A stretch of 64,000 nt of DNA from Patescibacteria group bacterium (GTDB taxonomy: Bacteria; Patescibacteria; Paceibacteria; UBA6257; 2-01-FULL-56-20): positions 124,001 to 188,000 of the forward strand of contig JANLHI010000032.1 in NCBI GenBank assembly GCA_024654525.1. Direction: 5' to 3'. Below the pieces are notes generated by a model. The model did no database searches, was not told where the DNA came from, and saw only the letters and a program-made list of their open reading frames with translations. The position numbers were made by a program, and so were the translations under genes. This document shows positions 42,040-50,012 of the stretch, in pieces (position 1 is the first letter of the stretch; every line of letters begins with the position of its first letter).

Positions 42040-43086
42040 ATGTTTGAACAGATTATTGCAGTCGAAAACTTGCTCGCGGCGTGGAAAGAATTTTTGCGCG
42101 GCAAACGGACGAAACCCGATATGCAGGAATTCTCCTTGATGCTAATGGACAATATCCTAGCTCTTCACGAGAAACTACGCAACGGCACCTATCGCCACGG
42201 GGAGTACAAACATTTCCGCATTACCGACCCTAAGCCACGTGACATTCACAAAGCCACCGTCCGGGACCGGTTGCTCCACCACGCTATCCATAGGGTGCTC
42301 TATCCCTTTTTCGACCGCACATTCATCGCCGACTCGTTCTCATGCAGGAATGGAAAAGGGACGCATCGCGCGATGAACCGTTTCCGCATGTTTGCCTATC
42401 AAGCGAGCAGGAATCACACTCGCACGTGCTGGGTGCTGAAGTGCGATATCCGCAAATTCTTCGCTTCAGTTGACCACCATATGCTCATGGAAATTCTCCG
42501 TTCCCGGATAACAGATAAAAAGACTCTTTGGTTACTCGGGGACATTGTGGGAAGTTTTTCAAACACAAAAATCCCTCGGTTCGCGAACTCGCCACTCCCT
42601 TCCCTCTTTCGTTCGCAAGCTTCGGTGGGCTCAGTACGAACGGGAGAACCAGGAGGAATAGGGCTTCCGCTCGGAAACCTCACGTCCCAGCTTCTCGTGA
42701 ATGTTTACATGAATGAGTTTGACCAGTTTGTGAAACATCGCTTGCGAGTAAAGTATTACGTCCGTTATGCGGACGATTTTATAATTATGTCCCAAAATAA
42801 GATGTGGCTCGAAACTATCTTGCCAGAAATGGAATCTTTTCTTTGGGGTTGGCTGAAACTTCGCCTGCATCCCGGCAAGGTGTCCGTTTCCACGATCGCC
42901 TCGGGCGTGGATTTCCTCGGCTGGGTGCATTTCCCAAGCCATCGCGTGCTACGAACGGCGACGAAAAAGAGAATGATGAAAAGAATCTTTGCGCATCCCA
43001 CGAGCGAAACCTTCGAATCTTATAAAAGCCTTTTATCTCATGGCAACGCATTCGGATTGGAGAAAAAATTTATATCAAGCTCTTGA
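42040..43086 (+). CDS. DGR-type reverse transcriptase with a small internal insertion
   Basis: A 348-residue reverse transcriptase without maturase or integrase domains. Motifs: KCDIRKFFASVD at 134-145 (first catalytic Asp), LPLGNLTSQ at 209-217 (the DGR form of the QGxxxSP motif), YADD at 243-246 (catalytic) and FLGW at 292-295. Residues about 175-201 between motifs (NTKIPRFANS to GSVRT) are extra compared with related DGR enzymes and are encoded by a repeat-like segment (42562-42642). The frame is open, so the enzyme may still work. Start at ATG 42040; a TTG at 42004 would read through the G10 tract. Confidence 0.95.
   Translation: MFEQIIAVENLLAAWKEFLRGKRTKPDMQEFSLMLMDNILALHEKLRNGTYRHGEYKHFRITDPKPRDIHKATVRDRLLHHAIHRVLYPFFDRTFIADSFSCRNGKGTHRAMNRFRMFAYQASRNHTRTCWVLKCDIRKFFASVDHHMLMEILRSRITDKKTLWLLGDIVGSFSNTKIPRFANSPLPSLFRSQASVGSVRTGEPGGIGLPLGNLTSQLLVNVYMNEFDQFVKHRLRVKYYVRYADDFIIMSQNKMWLETILPEMESFLWGWLKLRLHPGKVSVSTIASGVDFLGWVHFPSHRVLRTATKKRMMKRIFAHPTSETFESYKSLLSHGNAFGLEKKFISSS
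42562..42642 (+). repeat. Repeat-like in-frame insertion in the RT gene
   Basis: About 81 bp, a multiple of three, between the helix before motif 4 and GIGLPLGNLTSQ. It includes GCTTCGGTGGGCTCAGTACG followed by AACGGGAG, which resembles the short TTCG...GGCTCAGTACGAACGG repeats known from many bacterial genomes. The encoded residues have no counterpart in DGR reverse transcriptases. Confidence 0.55.
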
Positions 43087-43110
43087 CAGCCCTTCGCGCG
43101 GGGCTATAAT
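43083..43110 (+). promoter_or_regulatory. groESL promoter
   Basis: TTGACA at 43083-43088, 16-bp spacer, TATAAT at 43105-43110, the strongest consensus match in the window. The CIRCE operator covers the transcription start. Confidence 0.85.
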
Positions 43111-43117
43111 ACTTCCA

Positions 43118-43144
43118 TTAGCACTCTTTAGTCGGGAGTGCCAG
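43118..43144 (+). promoter_or_regulatory. CIRCE operator (HrcA site)
   Basis: TTAGCACTC, nine bases, GAGTGCCAG: left arm perfect, right arm differs from GAGTGCTAA in three end bases. The position just after the -10 box is where HrcA represses groESL in other bacteria. No hrcA gene lies in the window. Confidence 0.9.
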
Positions 43145-43163
43145 ATTAACTTAATATAAGTTT

Positions 43164-43454
43164 ATGCAATTTAAACCATTGTCTCACCACGTATTCCTTG
43201 AGCCTCTTGAGGAAGAAAAGGTGACGAAGTCTGGTATTGTGCTTCCGGAGACGGCTGAGAAAGAAAAGCCGATGAGGGGGAAGGTGCTTGCGACGGGTCC
43301 GGGTAAGTTGAACGAAAAAGGTGAGCGTGTGCCAATGTCGGTCAAGGTCGGCGACACTGTCCTCTTTAAAAAATATGGTCCTGACGAGATAGAGATAGAA
43401 GGAAAAAAATATTTAGTAGGGGATGAGGATGATATCTTGGCAATTATAGAATAA
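43164..43454 (+). CDS. groES: Co-chaperonin GroES
   Basis: A 96-residue GroES (Cpn10): FKPLSHHVFLEPLEEEKVTKSG at the N terminus, the mobile loop around SGIVLPETAEKEKP and the C-terminal KKYLVGDEDDILAIIE. It caps GroEL during protein folding in the cytoplasm. There is no Shine-Dalgarno before the ATG. It is transcribed with groEL under the CIRCE promoter, separated by 116 bp that contain a repeat. Confidence 0.95.
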   Translation: MQFKPLSHHVFLEPLEEEKVTKSGIVLPETAEKEKPMRGKVLATGPGKLNEKGERVPMSVKVGDTVLFKKYGPDEIEIEGKKYLVGDEDDILAIIE

Positions 43455-43560
43455 CTGAAGTAATCGTTAATAACGCGAATTGAGGCAAATAATGCAAATG
43501 GATTCGCATTATTAAAATCAAAATTTGCATTACCTGCCGGCAGGCAGGTTCGCGAATACT
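43455..43560. repeat. Intergenic repeats between groES and groEL
   Basis: AT-rich segments with GCAAATAATGCAAATGG and ATTCGCATTATTAAAATC, related to the repeat at 1886-2026, followed by a GC-rich palindrome (CCTGCCGGCAGGCAGG at 43533-43548). No gene. Confidence 0.6.
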
Positions 43561-43570
43561 CCCAAAAACT

Positions 43571-45238
43571 ATGGCAAAATCAATTAAATTCAATGAAGAC
43601 GCGCGCATATCTTTGAAGCGCGGGATAGACAAGTTGGCAGAGGCGGTGAAGATGACGCTTGGTCCGCGAGGACGGGCGGTGGTTATTGAGAAAGGGTATG
43701 GAGCTCCCCAAGTTACTTTTGATGGTGTTACCGTAGCGAAAGAAGTGGAACTTGAGGATAAGTATGAGAATCTTGGCGCCGAATTTATCAAACAGGCGGC
43801 TGACAAAACAAACGACAATGTGGGAGATGGTACTACTACCTCGGTGGTGCTGGCGCATGCGATGATCGATGAGGGAGAGAAGGTGATTCGCGAAAAGGGA
43901 TTTAATGTAATTCAACTTGCGGAAGAGCTCAAAAAAACAAGCGCACAGATAGTGAAAAATCTTGAATCTCAACGTGAAGTATTGAACGATACGAAAAAAG
44001 TGAAAGAAGTGGCGACACTTTCCGCAAAGGATTCTGAAATTGGGGGTCTTATTGCCACGGTAATGGAAAAAATAGGAAAGGAAGGAGTAGTGGCTGTGGA
44101 AGATTCAAATACCATCGGCAATTCTTTTGAAGTGGTTGAAGGGATGCAGTTTGATAAGGGATTTGTATCTCCGTATATGATGACAAATGCCGAGCGACAA
44201 GAAGCGACACTTGAAGACCCGTATATTTTGGTGACTGACAAGAAACTTTCCGCAATCAATGATATTTTGGCGCTTCTTGAAAAAATCGTTGCAAGCGGGA
44301 AAAAGGAATTGGTAATTATTGCGGACGAAGTGGAGGGAGAAGCGCTTGCGACATTGGTAGTCAACAAACTTCGCGGTGTATTCACGGTGCTTGCGATCAA
44401 GGCTCCCGGCTTTGGTGATCGTAAAAAGGAAATGTTGCAAGATATTGCGGTGATCACAGGAGCCCAGTTTATTTCCGAAGAAGTGGGTAAAAAGCTTGAA
44501 AATGTGGGAGTGGATGACCTTGGGCACGCACATCGCGTAGTGGCAACGAAAGATAATACGACGATTGTGGGAGGGAAGGGTGATAAGAAAGTGATTGATG
44601 AGCGCGTGGCGCAACTCAAAGCTCAAATCAAGAAGAGTGATTCCGAGTATGACAAGGAAAAGCTTCAGGAGAGATTGGGGAAGCTTGCGGGAGGAGTTGC
44701 GGTAATTAAGGTTGGTGCGCCGACCGAATCCGCGCAGAAGGAATTGAAACAGCGCGTAGAAGATGCGGTTGCGGCAACGCGCGCGGCAATGGAAGAGGGG
44801 ATTGTGCCGGGGGGAGGTATTGCGCTTTTCAATGCGGTAAAAGATGCAACTGAAAAAGATGTGGAGGCTGCATCTGTTGCTGCGGGAGTGCGCGCGATTA
44901 TAAAGCGTGCGCTTGAGGCTCCGCTTACGGCAATTGTGATCAACAGCGGAGAATCTCCGGCAGTGATACTTCGCGAACTTTCCATGGCGAAAGAAAAGGA
45001 CAGTGATATTTGGCTTGGATTTAACGGGATTACCAATAAACTTGGGAATCTTAAAGAAGCCGGTATTATTGACCCACTGAAAGTAACGAAGACTGCGTTT
45101 ATGAATGCGACCTCCGTTGCTGCGAATTACCTCACCGTAGGAGCTGCAATGGCGAGTATCCCGGAAAAGAAAGAACCTCCTATGGGAGGAGGAATGCCCG
45201 GCGGTATGGGAGGCATGGGGGGAGGGATGGATTATTAG
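43571..45238 (+). CDS. groEL: Chaperonin GroEL
   Basis: A 555-residue GroEL (Cpn60): KMTLGPRGRAVVIEK and DGVTVAKEVELED at the N terminus, VGDGTTTSVVLA with the ATPase Asp, AVEDSNT, and a Gly/Met-rich C-terminal tail (GGGMPGGMGGMGGGMDY). It folds proteins in a double-ring complex with GroES. Full length and intact. Confidence 0.97.
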   Translation: MAKSIKFNEDARISLKRGIDKLAEAVKMTLGPRGRAVVIEKGYGAPQVTFDGVTVAKEVELEDKYENLGAEFIKQAADKTNDNVGDGTTTSVVLAHAMIDEGEKVIREKGFNVIQLAEELKKTSAQIVKNLESQREVLNDTKKVKEVATLSAKDSEIGGLIATVMEKIGKEGVVAVEDSNTIGNSFEVVEGMQFDKGFVSPYMMTNAERQEATLEDPYILVTDKKLSAINDILALLEKIVASGKKELVIIADEVEGEALATLVVNKLRGVFTVLAIKAPGFGDRKKEMLQDIAVITGAQFISEEVGKKLENVGVDDLGHAHRVVATKDNTTIVGGKGDKKVIDERVAQLKAQIKKSDSEYDKEKLQERLGKLAGGVAVIKVGAPTESAQKELKQRVEDAVAATRAAMEEGIVPGGGIALFNAVKDATEKDVEAASVAAGVRAIIKRALEAPLTAIVINSGESPAVILRELSMAKEKDSDIWLGFNGITNKLGNLKEAGIIDPLKVTKTAFMNATSVAANYLTVGAAMASIPEKKEPPMGGGMPGGMGGMGGGMDY

Positions 45239-45290
45239 AGCCGAGTAAGTTAGCCCGCCTCCGTTGAAACTACGGCGAGACGGAAGTAGG

Positions 45291-45322
45291 CAATGCCCCG
45301 CAGTGCGGGGCATTGCGATTTG
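45291..45322 (+). terminator. Terminator of groESL
   Basis: Eleven-bp perfect stem (45291-45301 with 45305-45315) and AGT loop; the tail is only weakly T-rich. Confidence 0.6.
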
Positions 45323-45337
45323 TGGTAGGGTAAATGT

Positions 45338-45973
45338 ATGAAAATTTCAAAGATATATATCATTGTGGTGGCATTCATTCTTATTGTGGGGTATGGGGTG
45401 TATCGGAATTCTTTGGAATCTAAGAAGTATCATAACGAAATTTCCATCAAACAGGATCAAATTGATAAGGAGGTGGGGGAGTGGAGTGTATATCGCAACG
45501 ACGAATATGGATTTGAGTTTAAGTACCCTGCGCGGTTCACTGTGGCGCCCGAGTCCGCTCCGTGGAGTACTTACAATGCGAATTTCACCCTAGTTGCATT
45601 TGAGTCAATTGATCCCGAAATTTCGTTTCCGAACGAGTTGTTTATTGTGAGTAGATTTCCTATCCCTTCAGGGAAGTCATTCAGAGATGTTTTCTTTGAC
45701 AATACATTTTTTGATCCAAGTGGATTGCGTCCTGTTTCGCTTTCGGAGTTTACGAAAAAAACCATCAACGGACGTGAATTTTATGCTATTCGTACTTCAC
45801 GGTTTGAGGGAACGCTGGCGTTCGCGTATTACCTCGTAGAGCCATCATTTGTGTATCGTTTTGATGCGCTTGAGCAGGGGGTGGATTGGATGAACCCGGA
45901 TTTAGATGAGGAGAATAATGTGACGCATACGACATTGAGAAAAGTTTTGAATACTCTTTCTTTGATTCAATAA
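45338..45973 (+). CDS. Membrane-anchored protein of unknown function
   Basis: A 211-residue protein with one N-terminal membrane segment (residues about 5-22) and a soluble extracytoplasmic domain. The stretch YRNDEYGFEFKYPARFTVAP recalls a PsbP-like domain type often found in CPR membrane proteins; no catalytic residues are evident. TAGGGT ends 6 nt before the ATG, so the mRNA is probably leaderless. Confidence 0.6.
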   Translation: MKISKIYIIVVAFILIVGYGVYRNSLESKKYHNEISIKQDQIDKEVGEWSVYRNDEYGFEFKYPARFTVAPESAPWSTYNANFTLVAFESIDPEISFPNELFIVSRFPIPSGKSFRDVFFDNTFFDPSGLRPVSLSEFTKKTINGREFYAIRTSRFEGTLAFAYYLVEPSFVYRFDALEQGVDWMNPDLDEENNVTHTTLRKVLNTLSLIQ

Positions 45974-46014
45974 AAACCTTTTTCTTTCCCCTTGTTTCTG
46001 CTATTCTCTAGGGA

Positions 46015-47712
46015 ATGAATTTCCAAGAAAACCTTGACGCATACACGCCGGATTTTACTCCATATGACTGGACTCCGGAGGATAGGGATCTTTTAGCTCC
46101 TTTCGTTACCAATCTCGACGGACTTGTAACGGTGTTGCGCAATTTACCTCCTGAAATTGCGGGAGCGCTTTGTTCACGAGCAAGCCGTGCGACAAAATCG
46201 CTCGTGGAGGTGCTTCTGAAAGAATATCTCCATCCCATTTTGCAAGGTGAAGACAAAAAGCTTGCCGAGGAATTGAAGGAAACCATCTCGTTTCTTCGCA
46301 ATCATGGGTTTAAGAATATTTTGAACAATCAGCGGGCGCAGGCGTTTTATGCAAAATGGCTTTCTCAATATGGAGATGATTCAATCGCCCAGCTTACCGG
46401 TACGCATGTGGTGTTGTGGGGCATCTCACAAGTTGCGTTGAAATTTGTGGAGGACCAGCGCATAGGAATTGAACCGCTTGAAAAGTCCACGCGTTATGTG
46501 AGTTACGGGAATAAAGTGGGAGGGCGATATTTATATTACATTCCGAAGCCCGATCTTGAACGGCTGGGGATGATGAAAGAGTATGCGGAGACGCTCGATA
46601 ATCTTTTTGATACGTACGGACGTCTTCTTCCCGAGTTGATTGTGTGGCTCAGGGAAAATTATGAAGAGAAAGAATCGATCCTTGAAAAAAAGGCATTCGA
46701 CACGCTTCGCGGATTGCTCCCTATGGCGACATTGTCGCAAGTGGCATTTCGGGGGAATGCACAGGCATTGGAGTATCTTATCAGTCGTATGGCGCGGTAT
46801 CCTCTGGGAGAATTTCGGTGGCTTTCCTCCGCGCTCAAAACAGAACTCGATAAAGAAATTCCTTCGCTCCTCTTGCGGCTTGGTGATGAGAGGTCACAGG
46901 AATACCAGCATTATTTGAGCGAGCGTTACGGTGCGGTAAGGAGTTTTGTAAAAAAAGAATTGCACGAAACATACAAAGATGCGTTTTTCCGTGCAGGAAC
47001 AAAACCGGAGGTACAACTTGTCGAATATGACCCGGATGCGGAAATAAAAATCCTCGCCGGCATCCTTTTCAAAGAAGCGCATGGCGGGTGGGATGAGGCG
47101 TTGCAAGTGGTAAAAAGCATGAATCAAGAAGCCAAGCGCGAGTTATTCAAGCGATATCTCTTGAACCGGACTGCGCGTTGGTGGAAAACGGGAAGAGCAT
47201 TTGAGAATTCTTATCTTCGCTTTGAGATTGTTATGGATGCGGGTGCATATAGGGATCTTCAGCGTCATCGCATGCTTACACAAGAGCGTCAACGTTTTTC
47301 CGCGCATCATGGGTATAATGTACCGAAGGAGCTGATAGAGTCAGGGCTTGCGCCACGATTTGAAAAGGCGCTTGTGAAGGCGGGGGAGTTGTTTGCGACG
47401 CTTGAGGCGCATGATGCGGAGCTTGCGCAATATGTGGTGCCGATGGCGTACCGTATGCGTTTTTATCAGTGGCAGAATTTCCGTTCTTTTTTTTGGGAGA
47501 CGGAGTTGCGTACCATTTCACAAGGACATCCGGATTATCGTTATATTGAACATGAGAAATATCGCCTCGTAAAAGAAAAATTTCCGCTTCTTGCGGAATT
47601 TATGCTGGTGGATACGAACGCCTATTCAATTGCCCGTCGTGGTACTGAAGAGAGGATTGCGAAAAAAGAGAAAGAGATAATCGAAAAACTGGGAAAGAGG
47701 AGCGCTCAGTAA
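46015..47712 (+). CDS. Double-length ThyX-like (FAD-dependent thymidylate synthase family) protein
   Basis: A 565-residue protein with two ThyX-like halves. The first contains PLEKSTRYVSYG; the second contains RDLQRHRMLTQERQRFSAHHGY at about residues 412-433, corresponding to the ThyX motif RHRxxSxNxxSxR. Classical ThyX is about 220-250 residues, so this is a tandem or fused version as seen in CPR genomes. It may make dTMP from dUMP, but the changed motif (TQERQRFS for SxNExSxRY) leaves the activity open. TATTCT lies 7 nt before the ATG. Confidence 0.75.
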   Translation: MNFQENLDAYTPDFTPYDWTPEDRDLLAPFVTNLDGLVTVLRNLPPEIAGALCSRASRATKSLVEVLLKEYLHPILQGEDKKLAEELKETISFLRNHGFKNILNNQRAQAFYAKWLSQYGDDSIAQLTGTHVVLWGISQVALKFVEDQRIGIEPLEKSTRYVSYGNKVGGRYLYYIPKPDLERLGMMKEYAETLDNLFDTYGRLLPELIVWLRENYEEKESILEKKAFDTLRGLLPMATLSQVAFRGNAQALEYLISRMARYPLGEFRWLSSALKTELDKEIPSLLLRLGDERSQEYQHYLSERYGAVRSFVKKELHETYKDAFFRAGTKPEVQLVEYDPDAEIKILAGILFKEAHGGWDEALQVVKSMNQEAKRELFKRYLLNRTARWWKTGRAFENSYLRFEIVMDAGAYRDLQRHRMLTQERQRFSAHHGYNVPKELIESGLAPRFEKALVKAGELFATLEAHDAELAQYVVPMAYRMRFYQWQNFRSFFWETELRTISQGHPDYRYIEHEKYRLVKEKFPLLAEFMLVDTNAYSIARRGTEERIAKKEKEIIEKLGKRSAQ

Positions 47713-47735
47713 ATTGGGTATGGTACGGTAAAGTC

Positions 47736-47873
47736 ATGAAACAAAACGACATGCCTAATTTGTCGGTGGGAATCATAACCGTGCTTGCGGTGTGGTGGAT
47801 TACTTATACCGCGATAACCACGCCGGGAGTTCCATCTCAAAACAGGACGGATACCGCGGGATGGAATACGTAA
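47736..47873 (+). CDS. Small membrane protein (45 aa)
   Basis: MKQNDMPNLSVGIITVLAVW followed by WITYTAITTPG: one hydrophobic segment and a short polar tail. TACGGT ends 6 nt before the ATG, matching the leaderless start pattern. It follows the ThyX-like gene by 23 bp and precedes the S23-type gene by 9 bp. Unknown function. Confidence 0.5.
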   Translation: MKQNDMPNLSVGIITVLAVWWITYTAITTPGVPSQNRTDTAGWNT

Positions 47874-47882
47874 TATCGCTCA

Positions 47883-48350
47883 ATGGCATCAATCCAAAAG
47901 TTCGAAGACCTTATTTGTTGGCAAAAAGCGCGATTGCTTGCAAACTTCGTGTTTGATATCACTGATGAACCGAAGTTTAGAGACGTAGATTTAAAACGCC
48001 AAATCCGGCGCGCGGCGGTTTCCCCGATGTCAAACATTGCCGAGGGATTCTGCCGTGGCACGCAGGCGGAATTTGTGGACGCGTTCTTTATTGCAAAAGG
48101 AGAGGTGGGAGAAGTGCAAAGTCAGTTGTATTTGGCATATGACAGGCAATATATTGATATATCGAAATTTCGAGAGGGATTACAACTTGCCGATGAATGC
48201 GCGCGACTCGTCCATAGTTTTTCAGAAAAAGTGAAAGGTGGTGCGCGTCGTGGATTGCAGTTTAAACATGTATCAAAACCTGACGATTCGAAAGATTTGA
48301 TTAAACAGTATGCTCCGGAAGCGTATAAACGGATGTACGGCGAAGGGTGA
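47883..48350 (+). CDS. Four-helix-bundle protein (S23/23S rRNA-intervening-sequence type)
   Basis: A 155-residue helical protein with FEDLICWQKARLLANFVF, RRAAVSPMSNIAEGFCRGT and FFIAKGEVGEVQSQLYLA, the defining segments of the S23/TIGR02436 family. The family is spread across many bacteria, occasionally inside 23S rRNA genes, with unknown role; it shares its fold with DGR Avd proteins. Not next to any rRNA here. Confidence 0.85.
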   Translation: MASIQKFEDLICWQKARLLANFVFDITDEPKFRDVDLKRQIRRAAVSPMSNIAEGFCRGTQAEFVDAFFIAKGEVGEVQSQLYLAYDRQYIDISKFREGLQLADECARLVHSFSEKVKGGARRGLQFKHVSKPDDSKDLIKQYAPEAYKRMYGEG

Positions 48351-48407
48351 TACGCAAAAATTTGGACATATCAATATGTCCAAACAGTACTATATCGAAA
48401 TTTTACT

Positions 48408-49280
48408 CTACCATCCTCCGCTTGAGCCACCGCCACCCGAACTTCCTCCGCCGAATCCTCCAAATCCACCGCCACCTCGTCCTCCGCCAATCCACCATGG
48501 CGGGAGATGGTGTGTACTCATACTTTGCGCATATTTATGAGAAACTACGTAGTCAAAAAGAAGTCCGAGGGGAATGAATGCGGCGATGGCGATAATCCCG
48601 AAGTAAAGAAATCCATAGATGAGTCCAAATACTACGCCGACCGCACCTCCGAGTATGCCCCCGAGCCACCATGATTTCGAGCGTCCGAGGATGCTTGCTA
48701 ACCACATGGGGACAAAGAAAATTATCCAAAACCAATCTACCGAGGATTTTTTGGTGTTGCGTGACTGTTGCGCAGAAGGGATTATTTCTCCGCGTGTTGC
48801 GTCGATTATTTTTCCTATCGCGCTATTTATTCCTCCCGCATAATCTCCCTGTTTAAACGCAGGGGTAAGAATATTTTGAAGTATCCAATAACTTTGTGCA
48901 TCGGTGAGCGCTCCCTCAAGTCCATATCCCACTTCGATTCTGAATTTTCTGTCATCGCGTGCGATAAGGAGAAGTATTCCATTGTCTGCATCTTTGTTGC
49001 CAACCCCCCAATTTTTGAAAAGTTTTTCTGCAAAATTTTCTATGGTGTCGCCGTTGAGTGTGGGGATAGTAGCCACGGAAATTTCATGTCCCGTTTCTTG
49101 CGCGAATGAGGAAAGTTTTACTTCGAGCGCCGAGCGTGTGCCGGCATCAAGCATTTCCGCAAAATCATTCACAAACCCCACGGGATTTCCGGGATTTACG
49201 TAGGCGTGCGCGAAAGGGGTAACCGTCAGCGAGTAGCCGGTAGCAAGTAGAAGAAATAGAAAAATTGCTGTTTTATACAT
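48408..49280 (-). CDS. TPM-domain membrane protein (YgcG-like)
   Basis: A 290-residue protein: signal peptide (TAIFLFLLLATGYSLTVTPFAHA), TPM domain (FVNDFAEMLDAGTRSALEVKL, DNGILLLIARDDRKFRIEVGYGLEG), two membrane segments near residues 190-240, and a Gly/Ser-rich tail (GGGRGGGGFGGFGGG, then SSGGGGSSGGW). TPM proteins are often paired with LemA, and a LemA gene lies directly upstream on the same strand. Role: envelope maintenance or photosystem-like repair in plants; unclear in bacteria. The Met at 49280 starts the signal peptide. Confidence 0.85.
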   Translation of the reverse strand: MYKTAIFLFLLLATGYSLTVTPFAHAYVNPGNPVGFVNDFAEMLDAGTRSALEVKLSSFAQETGHEISVATIPTLNGDTIENFAEKLFKNWGVGNKDADNGILLLIARDDRKFRIEVGYGLEGALTDAQSYWILQNILTPAFKQGDYAGGINSAIGKIIDATRGEIIPSAQQSRNTKKSSVDWFWIIFFVPMWLASILGRSKSWWLGGILGGAVGVVFGLIYGFLYFGIIAIAAFIPLGLLFDYVVSHKYAQSMSTHHLPPWWIGGGRGGGGFGGFGGGSSGGGGSSGGW

Positions 49281-49346
49281 GAATTCCAAAAATAACATCG
49301 CAGTATATTGCGTGTTTACTTTCCGCTCTATACTGCGCGCTAGTCG

Positions 49347-49901
49347 CTAGAACTGTACTGCCGGTGCATTCTCGGTACCCGCAGCAGCTTCAAAGTACGT
49401 GCGTTCGGGGAATCCCGCTATTCCGGCAATGATATTTGAAGGGAATCGTTTTACGGTTACATTAAGAATTCGCACGGCATCGTTGAAGCGCCCGCGTTCC
49501 GTACTGACACGATTTTCGGTACCTTCAAGTTGTGCCATAAGAGTTTGGACGTTGTCCGAAGATTTGAGCTGGGGATAATTTTCCACGATAGCAAGAAGTC
49601 TACCCAGTGCGCTTTCCACTTGTCCCGCGGCTTGAGCCTTTGCATCAATAGTGGTTGCTCCCGAATAACGCGTACGTGCATCGGCGAGTGCCGTGAAAAT
49701 CGTTTGCTCTTGTTGCATTACTCCTTTTACCGATTCAACGAGATTCGGAATCAGATCAAACCTTCGTTGATATTGTGTTTCGACTTGCGCCCATTGTCCG
49801 TCAATCGCCTCGTTTTTCCCGATGAGCGAGTTATACGTGCCGACTCCATAAAGTATGACGATAACCACGACTCCTATCACCACCCACCATATTTTTTTCA
49901 T
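49347..49901 (-). CDS. lemA: LemA family protein
   Basis: A 184-residue LemA protein: one N-terminal membrane segment (VVIGVVVIVILYGVGTYN), then the long helical domain with QWAQVETQYQRRFDLIPNLV and RFNDAVRILNVTVKRFPSN. N terminus outside, function unknown; cotranscribed with the TPM gene 66 bp downstream, a common pairing. Confidence 0.9.
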   Translation of the reverse strand: MKKIWWVVIGVVVIVILYGVGTYNSLIGKNEAIDGQWAQVETQYQRRFDLIPNLVESVKGVMQQEQTIFTALADARTRYSGATTIDAKAQAAGQVESALGRLLAIVENYPQLKSSDNVQTLMAQLEGTENRVSTERGRFNDAVRILNVTVKRFPSNIIAGIAGFPERTYFEAAAGTENAPAVQF

Positions 49902-50012
49902 AGTTAATTAGTATATGAATTAGATACTGCGACTTCCTCATAGTATACCAGATATATACGAGGGTATAAAGAGGATATAAATGTCTTGCGATGCGGGAGG
50001 ATATATCGTATT

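Noticed and set aside
41346..43548. GC-rich palindromes as a CRISPR array
   Set aside because: Single scattered copies without regular spacers and no cas genes nearby.
47883..48350. S23-type four-helix protein as a sign of a 23S rRNA gene or as a second DGR accessory protein
   Set aside because: No rRNA sequence is seen around it and no TR/VR lies near; the family is often free-standing.
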